Below, one piece after another: positions 27,274-35,421 of a DNA stretch of 64,000 nt (positions are counted from its first letter, which is position 1; every line of letters begins with the position of its first letter). Made by a program: the position numbers and the translations under genes. This DNA comes from Opitutia bacterium Tous-C4FEB (GTDB lineage: Bacteria; Verrucomicrobiota; Verrucomicrobiia; Opitutales; Opitutaceae): positions 1 through 64,000 of the forward strand of contig NEVA01000010.1 of NCBI GenBank assembly GCA_002304445.1, written 5' to 3'. The notes under the pieces are model-generated. The model was not told where the DNA came from. It did no database searches and worked only from the letters and a program-made list of their open reading frames with translations.

Positions 27274-28229
27274 GGTGCAGCGTCGCTCGCCACGACCGGC
27301 CACTCCAGTACACGAGCGCTGGCAAAGCTGCGCGCCTCGCCGCTGATCGGATCTGCAAAAGCGATGTTCTTGGCAAGGAGCTGCAGCGGCTGCCCGAAAT
27401 CGTCGCTGTTCTCCGGCCAATGCACCGGGTAGATGTGGTCGTTGCGAATGGGGATGCCCAGAGCTGCACAGTGCGCGCGCAACTGGTGTTTGCGGCCGGT
27501 AATCGGATTCAGGCCATAGCGCGCCCACTTTCCGTGGGTCTCCAACAGCTCGATCCGCGTTTCGGCGTTGGGCTCGCCCGCCACTTCGCGCATCTGCATG
27601 AATCGCTCCGGATTTTCCTCCAGCCGGCTGCGGTGATTCAACGGCAACCCAAGTTCCGGCCGCCATGGCGCGATGGCTTCATAGCTCTTCCGGATCGATT
27701 TTTCCAAAAAGAGATTCTGGTAACGGCCTCGCGTCGCGGGTTGCACGGTGAAGACCACGAGCCCGGCCGTCTCGCGGTCGATCCGGTGGATCGGCGAGAG
27801 AGAATCGAGACCGAGCCTGCGCTTGAGGCGCACCAGCAGCGTTTCCTGCAAATAACGTCCCGAAGGAATCACCGGCAAAAAATGCGGCTTATCGGCCACA
27901 ACGAGCAACTCGTCTTGGAAGAGCACGACCTCGTCAAAAGGGATACGGAGTTCCGCTTCGATTGAACGGTAATAGTGGATGCGTTGGCCGGCGGCGTAAG
28001 GCAGGTCGGCGGGCACGGCAACGCCGCTCTCGTCCAAGACTTCGCCTTTTTCAAACCGTGCCACCCAAGTCGCCTCCGGCACGCCCGGAAATCGCTGAAT
28101 CAGAAACTCACGCAAGGTCGTCCACGGCCCGATCGGCAAGACGACCGAGCTCGGACTCACCCCATCGCGGGTGAGTCTTGGCGACAGCGCGGTGGCGAAA
28201 TCGCGAGATTGGAGTTCGTTTGAATTCAA
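27270..28229 (-). CDS. RluA-family pseudouridine synthase
   Basis: A 319-residue pseudouridine synthase. The catalytic motif SPIHRIDRETAGLVVF lies near residue 155, preceded by LLVVADKPHFLPVIPSGRYL near 118 and followed by NPITGRKHQLRAHCAALG near 252. The N-terminal TRDGVSPSSVVLP is conserved in this subgroup. The start TTG 28229 is therefore kept over GTG 28160, which would cut into that block. It is translationally coupled (ATGA) to the DTW gene, so two RNA-modification enzymes are made together. The target could be 23S rRNA or tRNA. Confidence 0.9.
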   Translation of the reverse strand: MNSNELQSRDFATALSPRLTRDGVSPSSVVLPIGPWTTLREFLIQRFPGVPEATWVARFEKGEVLDESGVAVPADLPYAAGQRIHYYRSIEAELRIPFDEVVLFQDELLVVADKPHFLPVIPSGRYLQETLLVRLKRRLGLDSLSPIHRIDRETAGLVVFTVQPATRGRYQNLFLEKSIRKSYEAIAPWRPELGLPLNHRSRLEENPERFMQMREVAGEPNAETRIELLETHGKWARYGLNPITGRKHQLRAHCAALGIPIRNDHIYPVHWPENSDDFGQPLQLLAKNIAFADPISGEARSFASARVLEWPVVASDAAP

Positions 28230-28384
28230 GGGTCGTCGGACGTTCAGCGCCTGCGACTAAGCCGAGGCAACACCCCCGGAGCGTGGTCAGCCGAGGCGGA
28301 CCATGCGAACCACCTTTTCTGAAATCTTGCGAATCGGCTCGCCCAAGCTCGACGCCTTGGCACCGCAGCTGCTCAGTTTGGCCG

Positions 28385-29341
28385 ATGACCCTTTTCAACC
28401 GCCGCCAATTGATCGCTCGCTGCGCCCTGCTCGCCGCAACCCTGCTCAGCCCATTCACGCCAAACCTGGTCGCCCAAGCCGCCACCCCGGCGCCCGCCAT
28501 CCGCAAGCCGCTGATCGCCGTGCTCAACGCCTATCCCCCTGAAATGGACGCGATGGTGAAGGAGTTTAAACTGCTTGAGGGCGGTTTCACCGAAAAGCGC
28601 GTCAAAGGATTTCGCTACTATATCGGCACCGTCGAAGGAAAGGACATCGTCGTATTTGAAACCGGCATCAGCATGGTCAATGCGGCGATGGCATTGCAGC
28701 TCGCGCTCGAGCGCCTGCCCATCAGTCACGTCCTGTTCGCTGGGGTCGCGGGCGGCACCGACCCGGCCCTGCGCGTTGGCGATGTCGTCATTCCCGAGAA
28801 GTGGGCTTACCACAGCGAAGCCGCCTATTTCAACCCGACGCCCGACGGCAAAGACTGGATGAAGGCGGAATACTTCACCAAGCGTTACCCCAACTACGGC
28901 ATGATTTTCCCGGCGGACATGTTTGCCGTCCGCGCGAGCAAGGAAAAATTTGAGCGCGTCCCCCACTTCTCCGTCGACGCCTCCCTGCTGGAAGTCGCCC
29001 GGCGCGCCGTCAAGAAGCTTGGACCGGTCATCAGCGCCAAGACCGGGCGTGAAATCACCGTCAGCGTTGGCGGCGTCGGCGTGACCGGGACCGTTTTTCT
29101 CGACAACCGCGATTACCGTAAATTCGTCCACGACACGTGGGGTGCCCGCTGCGCCGATATGGAGACGACCGCTTACGCCCACGTCTGCTATACCAACGAG
29201 ATCCCGTTTCTGGCGGTACGAGCCCTCAGCGATCTCGCCGGCGGCCAAGACCACAGCGAACTCAACGTCATCGACTCCAATGAAGGAATTTCGTCGGTCC
29301 ACGCGGTGAAAGTTCTCCGCGCCATTTTGCGCGAGATGTGA
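28385..29341 (+). CDS. Exported nucleoside phosphorylase / MTA-SAH nucleosidase-like protein
   Basis: A 318-residue protein. Residues 1-32 form an export signal with NRRQ before the hydrophobic core (LIARCALLAATLLSPF, AQA), either Sec or weak Tat. The rest is the purine nucleoside phosphorylase/nucleosidase fold: VLNAYPPEMDAMVKEF, GKDIVVFETGISMVNAAM, HVLFAGVAGGTDPALRVGDV, the CADMETTAYAHVC block matching the substrate-binding Met-Glu segment of MTA/SAH nucleosidases, and VRALSDLAGG with the catalytic Asp. It should split purine nucleosides such as methylthioadenosine outside the cytoplasm. The location is unusual for the family. ATG 28385 is preferred because upstream codons are not coding-like. 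Confidence 0.87.
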   Translation: MTLFNRRQLIARCALLAATLLSPFTPNLVAQAATPAPAIRKPLIAVLNAYPPEMDAMVKEFKLLEGGFTEKRVKGFRYYIGTVEGKDIVVFETGISMVNAAMALQLALERLPISHVLFAGVAGGTDPALRVGDVVIPEKWAYHSEAAYFNPTPDGKDWMKAEYFTKRYPNYGMIFPADMFAVRASKEKFERVPHFSVDASLLEVARRAVKKLGPVISAKTGREITVSVGGVGVTGTVFLDNRDYRKFVHDTWGARCADMETTAYAHVCYTNEIPFLAVRALSDLAGGQDHSELNVIDSNEGISSVHAVKVLRAILREM

Positions 29342-29613
29342 AGCCCATAGTGCGAGGAGGTTCCTCTTCGCCAGCCGGATATCGATATCTCACGTATCAC
29401 CACCCCAACGCAGGACCAGGCTTCTGAGAATCGGAAAGCACTTCAAATTCTTCCGGGAAAAATTCTTCTTTTCTCGGCTAGCCAAGATCATGGCACGGTT
29501 TTCCAACGCCTCATCGGCCGTGGATTTCCGCAGTCGCGCTACCATTCACAAAATAGTGATTACCGCGACGCGGTTCAGATCAAACCGTCACCGGTCCCGG
29601 CTTGAGCCCCCGC

Positions 29614-30309
29614 TTAGCGCCGGGCCTGCGTGTCTTTAGCCGGATCGGCAGCTATACGTTGGACTGCCGGAGCCAGGCGGCTCAGCAAGATGCTGGGCGG
29701 AGGCGTCGAGTCCACGATCGCGAGAAATTTCTCCCGGCGCTGCTTTAACAGCTCGCGAGCTTTTATCTGCTGCTCGGCGTCGAGCTTGAGGTCCTTGACG
29801 AGCGAATCGTGCTTCATCGTCGGCGCCACCATCCAGAGAACGCCTGAAAGTGACCGTTGGCGAAGTTGATCGATTTCATCATCCGTCAGGGGCGTAACTC
29901 CCGCCGCTACTTCCGCGAAGCCCTTGGCCATGCGCTGGGCGCGACGCTTCTGACCTGACGCGTAGTGAATGCGCTGTTCGGGCGTGAGAATCGCCGCGAG
30001 TTGTCCGTCAAACTCTGCATCGATTTGATCGAGCCGTTGGCGATAGCTGTCGATTTGGGGACGCAGGCGCTCGATCTCGGCCACCAACTGGGCGCGATTC
30101 TGAGGCGAACGGGAGGACGCAGCTTGCGGCCCGCTCGGCTTGGCGGCAGTCGCGATTGCGGGCCCAGTCGCGGCCTTGCCGGTAAATTCCGCCATCAAGG
30201 GCGCCGGCGGAGCAGGAACCGGACGGGTGCGTTCGGTGCGCAAGCCCGCGATATAGCCCATGGCAAAAACCACGACTGTGAGACCGGAGATAACAAGTGC
30301 GCGCTTCAT
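29614..30309 (-). CDS. Membrane-anchored Spy/CpxP-like periplasmic protein
   Basis: A 231-residue protein with one N-terminal membrane segment (LVISGLTVVVFAMGYIAGL), a Pro/Ala-rich linker and a helical periplasmic part. Two LTxxQ-like helices (ILTPEQRIHYASGQ near 125 and KLDAEQQIKARELL near 185) resemble the Spy/CpxP family of envelope stress sensors and chaperones. Its ATG overlaps the preceding stop as TGATG. It is the third gene of an ECF sigma operon, which suggests it helps sense or answer envelope stress. The family assignment is by motif resemblance. Confidence 0.7.
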   Translation of the reverse strand: MKRALVISGLTVVVFAMGYIAGLRTERTRPVPAPPAPLMAEFTGKAATGPAIATAAKPSGPQAASSRSPQNRAQLVAEIERLRPQIDSYRQRLDQIDAEFDGQLAAILTPEQRIHYASGQKRRAQRMAKGFAEVAAGVTPLTDDEIDQLRQRSLSGVLWMVAPTMKHDSLVKDLKLDAEQQIKARELLKQRREKFLAIVDSTPPPSILLSRLAPAVQRIAADPAKDTQARR

Positions 30310-30590
30310 CAGAGGTTCACTGCAAATTCGTCGGCGGCGTCGGCGATTTTTTGCCAACCGGCCAAATTAAAATCGTTCTCGGCCGCATCTCGCGCGGAGT
30401 CCCCGCTTAGGGCGACCACGAGGAAGCAGACGGCAACGGTCGCCGCGCTCAGGGCAAAGATACTCGTCAATGAGGGCACGGCCTTGGCGCCCGCTTGGGC
30501 CGCACGCACAACGCGGTCGGCGAAACCGGGCCGGAGTTGGGTGGCCGCGTGGCTGCGAAGGTCAGACCAGACTTGGTTTTCAGTTTTCAT
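30309..30590 (-). CDS. Small membrane protein, probable anti-sigma factor
   Basis: A 93-residue protein with a soluble N-terminus (KTENQVWSDLRSHAATQL), one membrane helix at about residues 43-62 (IFALSAATVAVCFLVVAL) and a short outer tail. Its start lies inside the 3' end of the ECF sigma gene (11-base overlap) and its stop overlaps the next start (TGATG). Size, topology and position fit an anti-sigma factor that holds the sigma factor at the membrane. No zinc-binding HxxxCxxC motif is present, so it is not of the ZAS type. Confidence 0.7.
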   Translation of the reverse strand: MKTENQVWSDLRSHAATQLRPGFADRVVRAAQAGAKAVPSLTSIFALSAATVAVCFLVVALSGDSARDAAENDFNLAGWQKIADAADEFAVNL

Positions 30591-31128
30591 GGTTCGGTTG
30601 GTAATGTTCTCGAAGATGTTCTCGGGCACGGTGGAGGCGGGCCTTCACGGCCGCCACGCTGGTGCGCAGGGTGACTGCGATCTCCGCATGACTGCGCCCT
30701 TCCTGCACGAGGGCGAGTAGGGCCCGGTCCTGCGGCCGGAGCTGGGCGAGCGCATGGCGCAAAGCGTCGAGCTCCTCGGAGCCGACCGCGCCTTCGGGTT
30801 CGGGGACGTTTTCGTGTTCCGGCGCGAACGGCGTAAAGATGCGTCGCAGTTTTTGGCGGCGGAGGTGATCGATGCAGGTGTTCCGCGCGAGCCGGAAAAG
30901 CCAAGACTCGAACTGGGCCGGCGCCTGAAGGCCCGCCAGCGCGCGGACCATCTTGATGAAGACAAGTTGAGCGATGTCCTCGATGGCATCACTGCGGCCG
31001 ATGATCGCATAGACAAATCCGGCAATGCGGTGCTGGTAAGCCACGATGAGCTCGCGCTGGGCATCGGGCTCGCCGCGTTGCGCGCGTCGAACAAGATCGA
31101 CCGGAGGAGTCGGTGAAGTGGATTCCAT
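30580..31128 (-). CDS. ECF-type RNA polymerase sigma factor
   Basis: A 182-residue sigma-70 family protein of group 4. Region 2 lies at about residues 22-95, with YAIIGRSDAIEDIAQLVFIKM and SWLFRLARNTCIDHLRR for -10 recognition. Region 4 lies at about 118-175, with LRPQDRALLALVQEGRSHAEIA and a helix-turn-helix AAVKARLHRAREHLR for -35 recognition. ATG 31128 is used; longer in-frame starts look non-coding. It heads a three-gene coupled operon with a small membrane protein and a Spy-like protein, the layout of an envelope-responsive sigma/anti-sigma module, probably autoregulated. Confidence 0.93.
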   Translation of the reverse strand: MESTSPTPPVDLVRRAQRGEPDAQRELIVAYQHRIAGFVYAIIGRSDAIEDIAQLVFIKMVRALAGLQAPAQFESWLFRLARNTCIDHLRRQKLRRIFTPFAPEHENVPEPEGAVGSEELDALRHALAQLRPQDRALLALVQEGRSHAEIAVTLRTSVAAVKARLHRAREHLREHYQPNHEN

Positions 31129-31269
31129 GCAGAGTTCATTGTGTGTCCGGGCCAGACGCGGGACGTCGGCGAAAGATACACCGCTCCGCGATGAGGGGCG
31201 ACCCGCTTTGAGGCAAACTTTACCTAAGAAGCGCGCCAAAAATTGAGCATCGCCCGCCGTTTCGCCGGC

Positions 31270-32466
31270 TCACCACGTCGGCGGCGCGCCCCCGCCCAGC
31301 ATCCGCACGCGTCGGTCTTTACGGGGAAACTGGAGGGTGACCACCGTGCCCACGCCCTCCTTGCTCTCAATCCCCACTTGCCCCCCATGTTCGCGCAGGA
31401 TGCGCTGCACGATCATCAATCCAAGCCCGTGACCGCCGGGTTTCGTCGTGTGGTAGGGTTGAAAAACCCGCACGAGATCCTCCTGCTTGATCCCGCTGCC
31501 GCTGTCGCCGAAGAGCAAAAAAACCGAGTCGTCGTCGGCCCGCGCGCGAATCTTCAAACGACCGCCCGGCTCCATCGCATCCAACGCGTTCTTCGCGAGG
31601 TTAAAAAAGACCTGCTTGAGCTGGTTCCGATCGGCCATCACCACCGGCAGGTCGCCCGAGGCCTCCACCTCAACGGCGATTCGACGGTCGGCGAACTCCC
31701 GTTGCTGAAAGCGCAGCACTTCCGCCAGGACTTCGGCCAGATCAAGCTCCGCCAGATCCGGCGGTTGAGGGCGGATCGCTTCAAGGAAATGCGCGATGAT
31801 CCCGTCGAGTCGTGCAACTTCCGCGCGACAAACATCGACCGATTCAACGAGCGACTCCGTGTCTCTTGAAGCCTTCAATTTATTCAACTTCCGCGTAATC
31901 AACTGGAGGTGGATCGTGAGCGAGTTGAGCGGGTTTCCGAGCTCGTGCGCGACTCCTGCGGCCAGCAAAAGGATCGAAGACGTGCGTTCATCCTCCAACT
32001 GCTGGGCCGTCGCGTGTTTATCCCGGGTGACATCGGTGAGGATCACCGCAAACCGCCGAGCGTCGCCGCGGGCTTCGCCCCGGAATGGCACCATGTAGAG
32101 CCGCACCGTCCGCGGTTCGGGATACGTCAGCTCAAACTCCCGCGCCACCACCGGCAGGGCCGCTGCGGTATCATCTTCCAGCGTCCCGCCCAACGACGGC
32201 CGCAGCCCGGGAATGAGTCGCCACAAAATTTGGCCCGCCAGTTCGTCCTCCCCGAGCCCGATCAGTCGGTGCGCCGCGTCGTTCGCGTAGTCGATCTCTC
32301 CGTCGAGAGTGATCACCAGCACACCTTCTTGGAGCGTGTTAAAGATCTCTTCAAACAGGCTGCGTTCACGGGCCAAGCGTTGGACCAGATTCGCGAGGTT
32401 GACCGAATCGAGCGTGTCGAGCCGACCCAGCACCCGATCAAGCGAGGAATTTTTCTTACCGGCCAT
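31270..32466 (-). CDS. PAS-domain sensor histidine kinase (NtrB/ZraS-like)
   Basis: A 398-residue cytoplasmic kinase without membrane helices. A PAS domain lies at about residues 36-150 (FNTLQEGVLVITLDGEIDYA). The dimerisation/phosphoacceptor helix has His about 174 in GVAHELGNPLNSL. The ATPase domain lies at about 270-390, with NLAKNALDAM (N box), GDSGSGIK and GHGLGLMIVQRI (G boxes). Kinases of this build usually pair with NtrC-type regulators. None is adjacent; the sigma-54 regulator at 1.9 kb is the only one in the window. ATG 32466 is preferred over TTG 32484. Confidence 0.92.
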   Translation of the reverse strand: MAGKKNSSLDRVLGRLDTLDSVNLANLVQRLARERSLFEEIFNTLQEGVLVITLDGEIDYANDAAHRLIGLGEDELAGQILWRLIPGLRPSLGGTLEDDTAAALPVVAREFELTYPEPRTVRLYMVPFRGEARGDARRFAVILTDVTRDKHATAQQLEDERTSSILLLAAGVAHELGNPLNSLTIHLQLITRKLNKLKASRDTESLVESVDVCRAEVARLDGIIAHFLEAIRPQPPDLAELDLAEVLAEVLRFQQREFADRRIAVEVEASGDLPVVMADRNQLKQVFFNLAKNALDAMEPGGRLKIRARADDDSVFLLFGDSGSGIKQEDLVRVFQPYHTTKPGGHGLGLMIVQRILREHGGQVGIESKEGVGTVVTLQFPRKDRRVRMLGGGAPPTW

Positions 32467-32523
32467 AAAGGGTTTTTGAGACAAGGGGCCCGCGCGGTCA
32501 ACGGCCTGCGTCGCCCCTAGGAT

Positions 32524-33285
32524 TCATTGGTCGCTCAGGAAATCCAACTGCGTGGGATCGACCCGCCCGGCGAGCAGCTTGCGCAGAAACATCTCGCGAT
32601 GTTGGGGCGTGCGCCCGAGCCGAAGCACGGCCTCGCGGTGCTCCTCGGTACCGTAGCCTTTGTGGGCCCCGAATCCATAACCGGGGAACGTGCGATCAAG
32701 CTCTTCCATCTGCCGGTCGCGCGTGACCTTCGCGATGATCGACGCCATCGCGATGCAGAGCGAGCGGGCATCGCCGGAGACGATCGCGGTGTGCGGATAA
32801 GGGAAATTGCGCAGGGGCAAGCCGTCGACCAACACCCGCGCCAAAACCGTCGGTTTAAAGCCGGCAATCTCCTCGGGCGCGGAGAACAAGTCCGGCTCCG
32901 TTTTCCGTTCGAATGCACTGGGCGGATAAATGCCTTCCAGCGCGCGGCGCATGGCCAGCTTGGTGGCACCGAGGATGTTGAACTGCGCGATCTCACCGAC
33001 ATCCGCCGAGCCGAAATGGGCATGAATTTTCCCTTCCTCCGCCAGCGCCTCAAAGTCCAGCCAAAGGGAATCCCGCTCCGCCGCCGTGAGCTGCTTCGAA
33101 TCGTTGATCCGGCGGGCATTGATTTCGGCCCACCGGCTTTCAAGAAAGTCCCGCGTCACCAACACCGCGCCCGCCACCACCGGGCCGGCGAGCGCACCGC
33201 GGCCCGCTTCATCGACTCCGATCAGACTGGCCACGCCCTCGATCTGCTTGAGATCGAAACCGCGAAGTTGGCGCCGTTTGGACAT
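32524..33285 (-). CDS. rnhB: Ribonuclease HII
   Basis: A 253-residue RNase HII that nicks RNA in RNA-DNA hybrids and at single ribonucleotides. The catalytic acidic residues sit in IGVDEAGRGALAGPVV near residue 24, NDSKQLTAAERD near 63, and SGDARSLCIAMASIIAKVTRDR near 175. GYGFGAHKGYGTEEH near 205 completes the signature. ATG 33285 is preferred over TTG 33294. It lies directly upstream of the kinase gene and directly downstream of the RNase HIII gene, all on one strand. Confidence 0.96.
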   Translation of the reverse strand: MSKRRQLRGFDLKQIEGVASLIGVDEAGRGALAGPVVAGAVLVTRDFLESRWAEINARRINDSKQLTAAERDSLWLDFEALAEEGKIHAHFGSADVGEIAQFNILGATKLAMRRALEGIYPPSAFERKTEPDLFSAPEEIAGFKPTVLARVLVDGLPLRNFPYPHTAIVSGDARSLCIAMASIIAKVTRDRQMEELDRTFPGYGFGAHKGYGTEEHREAVLRLGRTPQHREMFLRKLLAGRVDPTQLDFLSDQ

Positions 33286-33322
33286 GCTGGACAAGACTCA
33301 GGATACGCCGCGTCGGGACCGT

Positions 33323-34330
33323 TTACCACTCCATCTTCGGCGGCGGCGGCTTTAACGGCAATTCGTCGAGCTTCCCGGCGGCAGCGACCACTTCGTAGGC
33401 CGTGCGAAAGTGCAACTTCGCAAAATCGCCGAGCGCACGCGTGCCGAATTTTTGCATGATCTGGTCAGCCTGCCCTTTCACCAGCGGCCCTGCGCCCTTT
33501 TGCAGCTTTTCCCCAAACTGCTGCGAGAGCGTGTGCATGGCCCGGATAAACTCCGCCCGCGCCACGACCGAAGCGGCGGCGACGACCGGATCCGACTCCG
33601 CCTTGGTCCGCATCCTGAGTTCAAAATTTTGCACTCCTTTCTTCGCCAGTTCACGCTGCACCAGCGGTTGTTCGGTGAACTGGTCAAGCAGCCCCCAAGG
33701 CACCGGACGTTTCGCGAGCGCATCGCCGAGCGCCGTAGCGTGCTGCCAAGCGAGCAAACGGTTCAGATTCGCCCCGGGGCGTCCCATCAGCTCGTTGTAG
33801 CGGGCCATGGTCCGGCAATAACAGACCTCAACCACTACCCCTTTGGTGCCGCGGATCAACGCGTCGAGACGGACGATTTGGTTGTCCACGATTTTCTTCG
33901 AATCCTGCACGCCGGCCTCGCGCCACGCGTCGATCATGCCCTTGTCCGCGATCACGGTGGCCGCGACCACGGGACCGAAGAAATCTCCCTTGCCGCTTTC
34001 GTCGAGTCCCGCGTGTGCCTCGAACCAATCCGGGTGCAACACCTCGTCGTAGCCCAGCTTCGCCGCCATCGTGACTTCGGGCTCCAGCGTCATGGTCACA
34101 AACTCTTCGGTGCCCTTGCCGGCAATTACCACGACCTTGCGTTTGTCGTAAGCGGTCACGTTCACGTTACCGCCGCGAAACGCGAAACGCGCATAGGGCA
34201 CTTCAAAGGGCTCCCACTGGCGCGCGGCGCACAACGCACGGAGTTTCTCCATCTGCGCGTCGTCGAGCTTGATGGTATAGGTGCTGAGCTTCTTGGGTTT
34301 TTCCTCGGCAGGTTCGCCGTGCTTGGCCAT
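33323..34330 (-). CDS. rnhC: Ribonuclease HIII
   Basis: A 335-residue RNase HIII. The N-terminal TBP-like substrate-binding domain (about residues 15-95) distinguishes it from RNase HII. The catalytic part starts with GLDESGKGDFFGPVVAAT near 110, then DSKKIVDNQIVRL near 145 and SDPVVAAASVVARAEF near 250. It cleaves RNA in RNA-DNA hybrids. The gene sits 37 bases upstream of rnhB in the same orientation. Finding both paralogues side by side is unusual, because many bacteria carry one or keep them apart. It is divergent from mutY with 30 bases between starts. Confidence 0.95.
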   Translation of the reverse strand: MAKHGEPAEEKPKKLSTYTIKLDDAQMEKLRALCAARQWEPFEVPYARFAFRGGNVNVTAYDKRKVVVIAGKGTEEFVTMTLEPEVTMAAKLGYDEVLHPDWFEAHAGLDESGKGDFFGPVVAATVIADKGMIDAWREAGVQDSKKIVDNQIVRLDALIRGTKGVVVEVCYCRTMARYNELMGRPGANLNRLLAWQHATALGDALAKRPVPWGLLDQFTEQPLVQRELAKKGVQNFELRMRTKAESDPVVAAASVVARAEFIRAMHTLSQQFGEKLQKGAGPLVKGQADQIMQKFGTRALGDFAKLHFRTAYEVVAAAGKLDELPLKPPPPKMEW

Positions 34331-34360
34331 GGGATGCGAAGTGTTACAAAAACTCCGCCG

Positions 34361-35416
34361 ATGACACGCAAAACTTCCGCCTCAACCCATGCCGCCGCCC
34401 TGACCGGAAAACGTGCAGAATTCTCCGCGGCGTTGCTTGGTTGGTATCGGGTCAACGCGCGCCGTTTGCCCTGGCGGGAAACGCCTTCGCTTTACCGCAC
34501 GGTGGTCAGCGAGTTCATGCTTCAACAGACGCAGGTTAAAACCGTCCTTCCCTACTTCGCCCGTTGGCATGATGCGCTGCCAGACTTCGCCGCCCTGGCC
34601 GCCGCTCCGGAAGCCCAAGTGCTCAAACTCTGGGAAGGCCTCGGCTACTACTCGCGCGCCCGAAATCTCCACCGGCTCGCCCGAGCGATCGCCGCGCTGC
34701 CCGCCGCACCGCGCACCCCGGCCGAGTGGCAAGAGCTGCCCGGCGTCGGGCCTTACACCGCTGCCGCCATCACCAGTATTTCTTTCGGCGCGCCGGCTGC
34801 CTGCGTCGACGGCAATGTGGTGCGGATCCTCGCGCGGTTGACCGCCGATGCCACCGAGTATCGCGACAGCGCAACGGCGGCGAAGGCGTTCAAGCCTCTG
34901 GCGGACGCCCTGCTCTCCACCAGCGCAGCCGGGGACCACAACCAAGCCATGATGGAGCTGGGAGCCACCATTTGCTCCCGGCAAAACCCGCTCTGCCTCA
35001 CCTGCCCCGTCCGCGCGTTCTGCGCCGCATCCGCGCGCGGCGAACCCGAGGCGTATCCCCGGCTTGCACCAAAAAAAATCGAACACGTCGCCGTCACCCG
35101 CATTTGGTGTGAACGCGAAGGGGCCCTGCTGCTACACCGCGCCGCCGCCGATGCCCGTCGTCTCGCCGGTCAGCACGAGCTGCCCACCGCCGCCCAATTT
35201 GGCCTCACCGAAACCGCTGCCACCCGCGGCCTGCTTCTCGCGACTCATAAGCGCGGCATCACGCGATTTTTGATCACAGAGTCGATCCACACCGCCGTCC
35301 CGCCCCGGGGAAAACTCGCTCCCGGACTGATCTGGGTGCCGCGCGCAGAGCTCACTTCAATTACCCTGTCGGGCCCTCATCGGCGCTGGATCACCGAAAT
35401 TTTGCGCCGGAGTTAA
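34361..35416 (+). CDS. mutY: A/G-specific adenine DNA glycosylase
   Basis: A 351-residue MutY that removes adenine mispaired with 8-oxoguanine. Visible are SEFMLQQTQVKTVLPYF with the catalytic Glu near residue 49, the helix-hairpin-helix ELPGVGPYTAAAI near 125, the catalytic-Asp segment VDGNVVRILAR near 148, and the Fe-S ligands in the C-X6-C-X2-C-X5-C array around residues 206-222. A divergent NUDIX-like C-terminal domain follows (about 235-350). ATG 34361 gives a basic N-terminus. The reading frame is open far upstream, inside the antisense of rnhC, which I regard as non-coding. Confidence 0.95.
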   Translation: MTRKTSASTHAAALTGKRAEFSAALLGWYRVNARRLPWRETPSLYRTVVSEFMLQQTQVKTVLPYFARWHDALPDFAALAAAPEAQVLKLWEGLGYYSRARNLHRLARAIAALPAAPRTPAEWQELPGVGPYTAAAITSISFGAPAACVDGNVVRILARLTADATEYRDSATAAKAFKPLADALLSTSAAGDHNQAMMELGATICSRQNPLCLTCPVRAFCAASARGEPEAYPRLAPKKIEHVAVTRIWCEREGALLLHRAAADARRLAGQHELPTAAQFGLTETAATRGLLLATHKRGITRFLITESIHTAVPPRGKLAPGLIWVPRAELTSITLSGPHRRWITEILRRS

Positions 35417-35421
35417 CCTCT

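Noticed and set aside
29342-29613. Possible sigma-54 promoter (TGGCAC near 29491)
   Set aside because: The matching GC-box element is absent at the required spacing.
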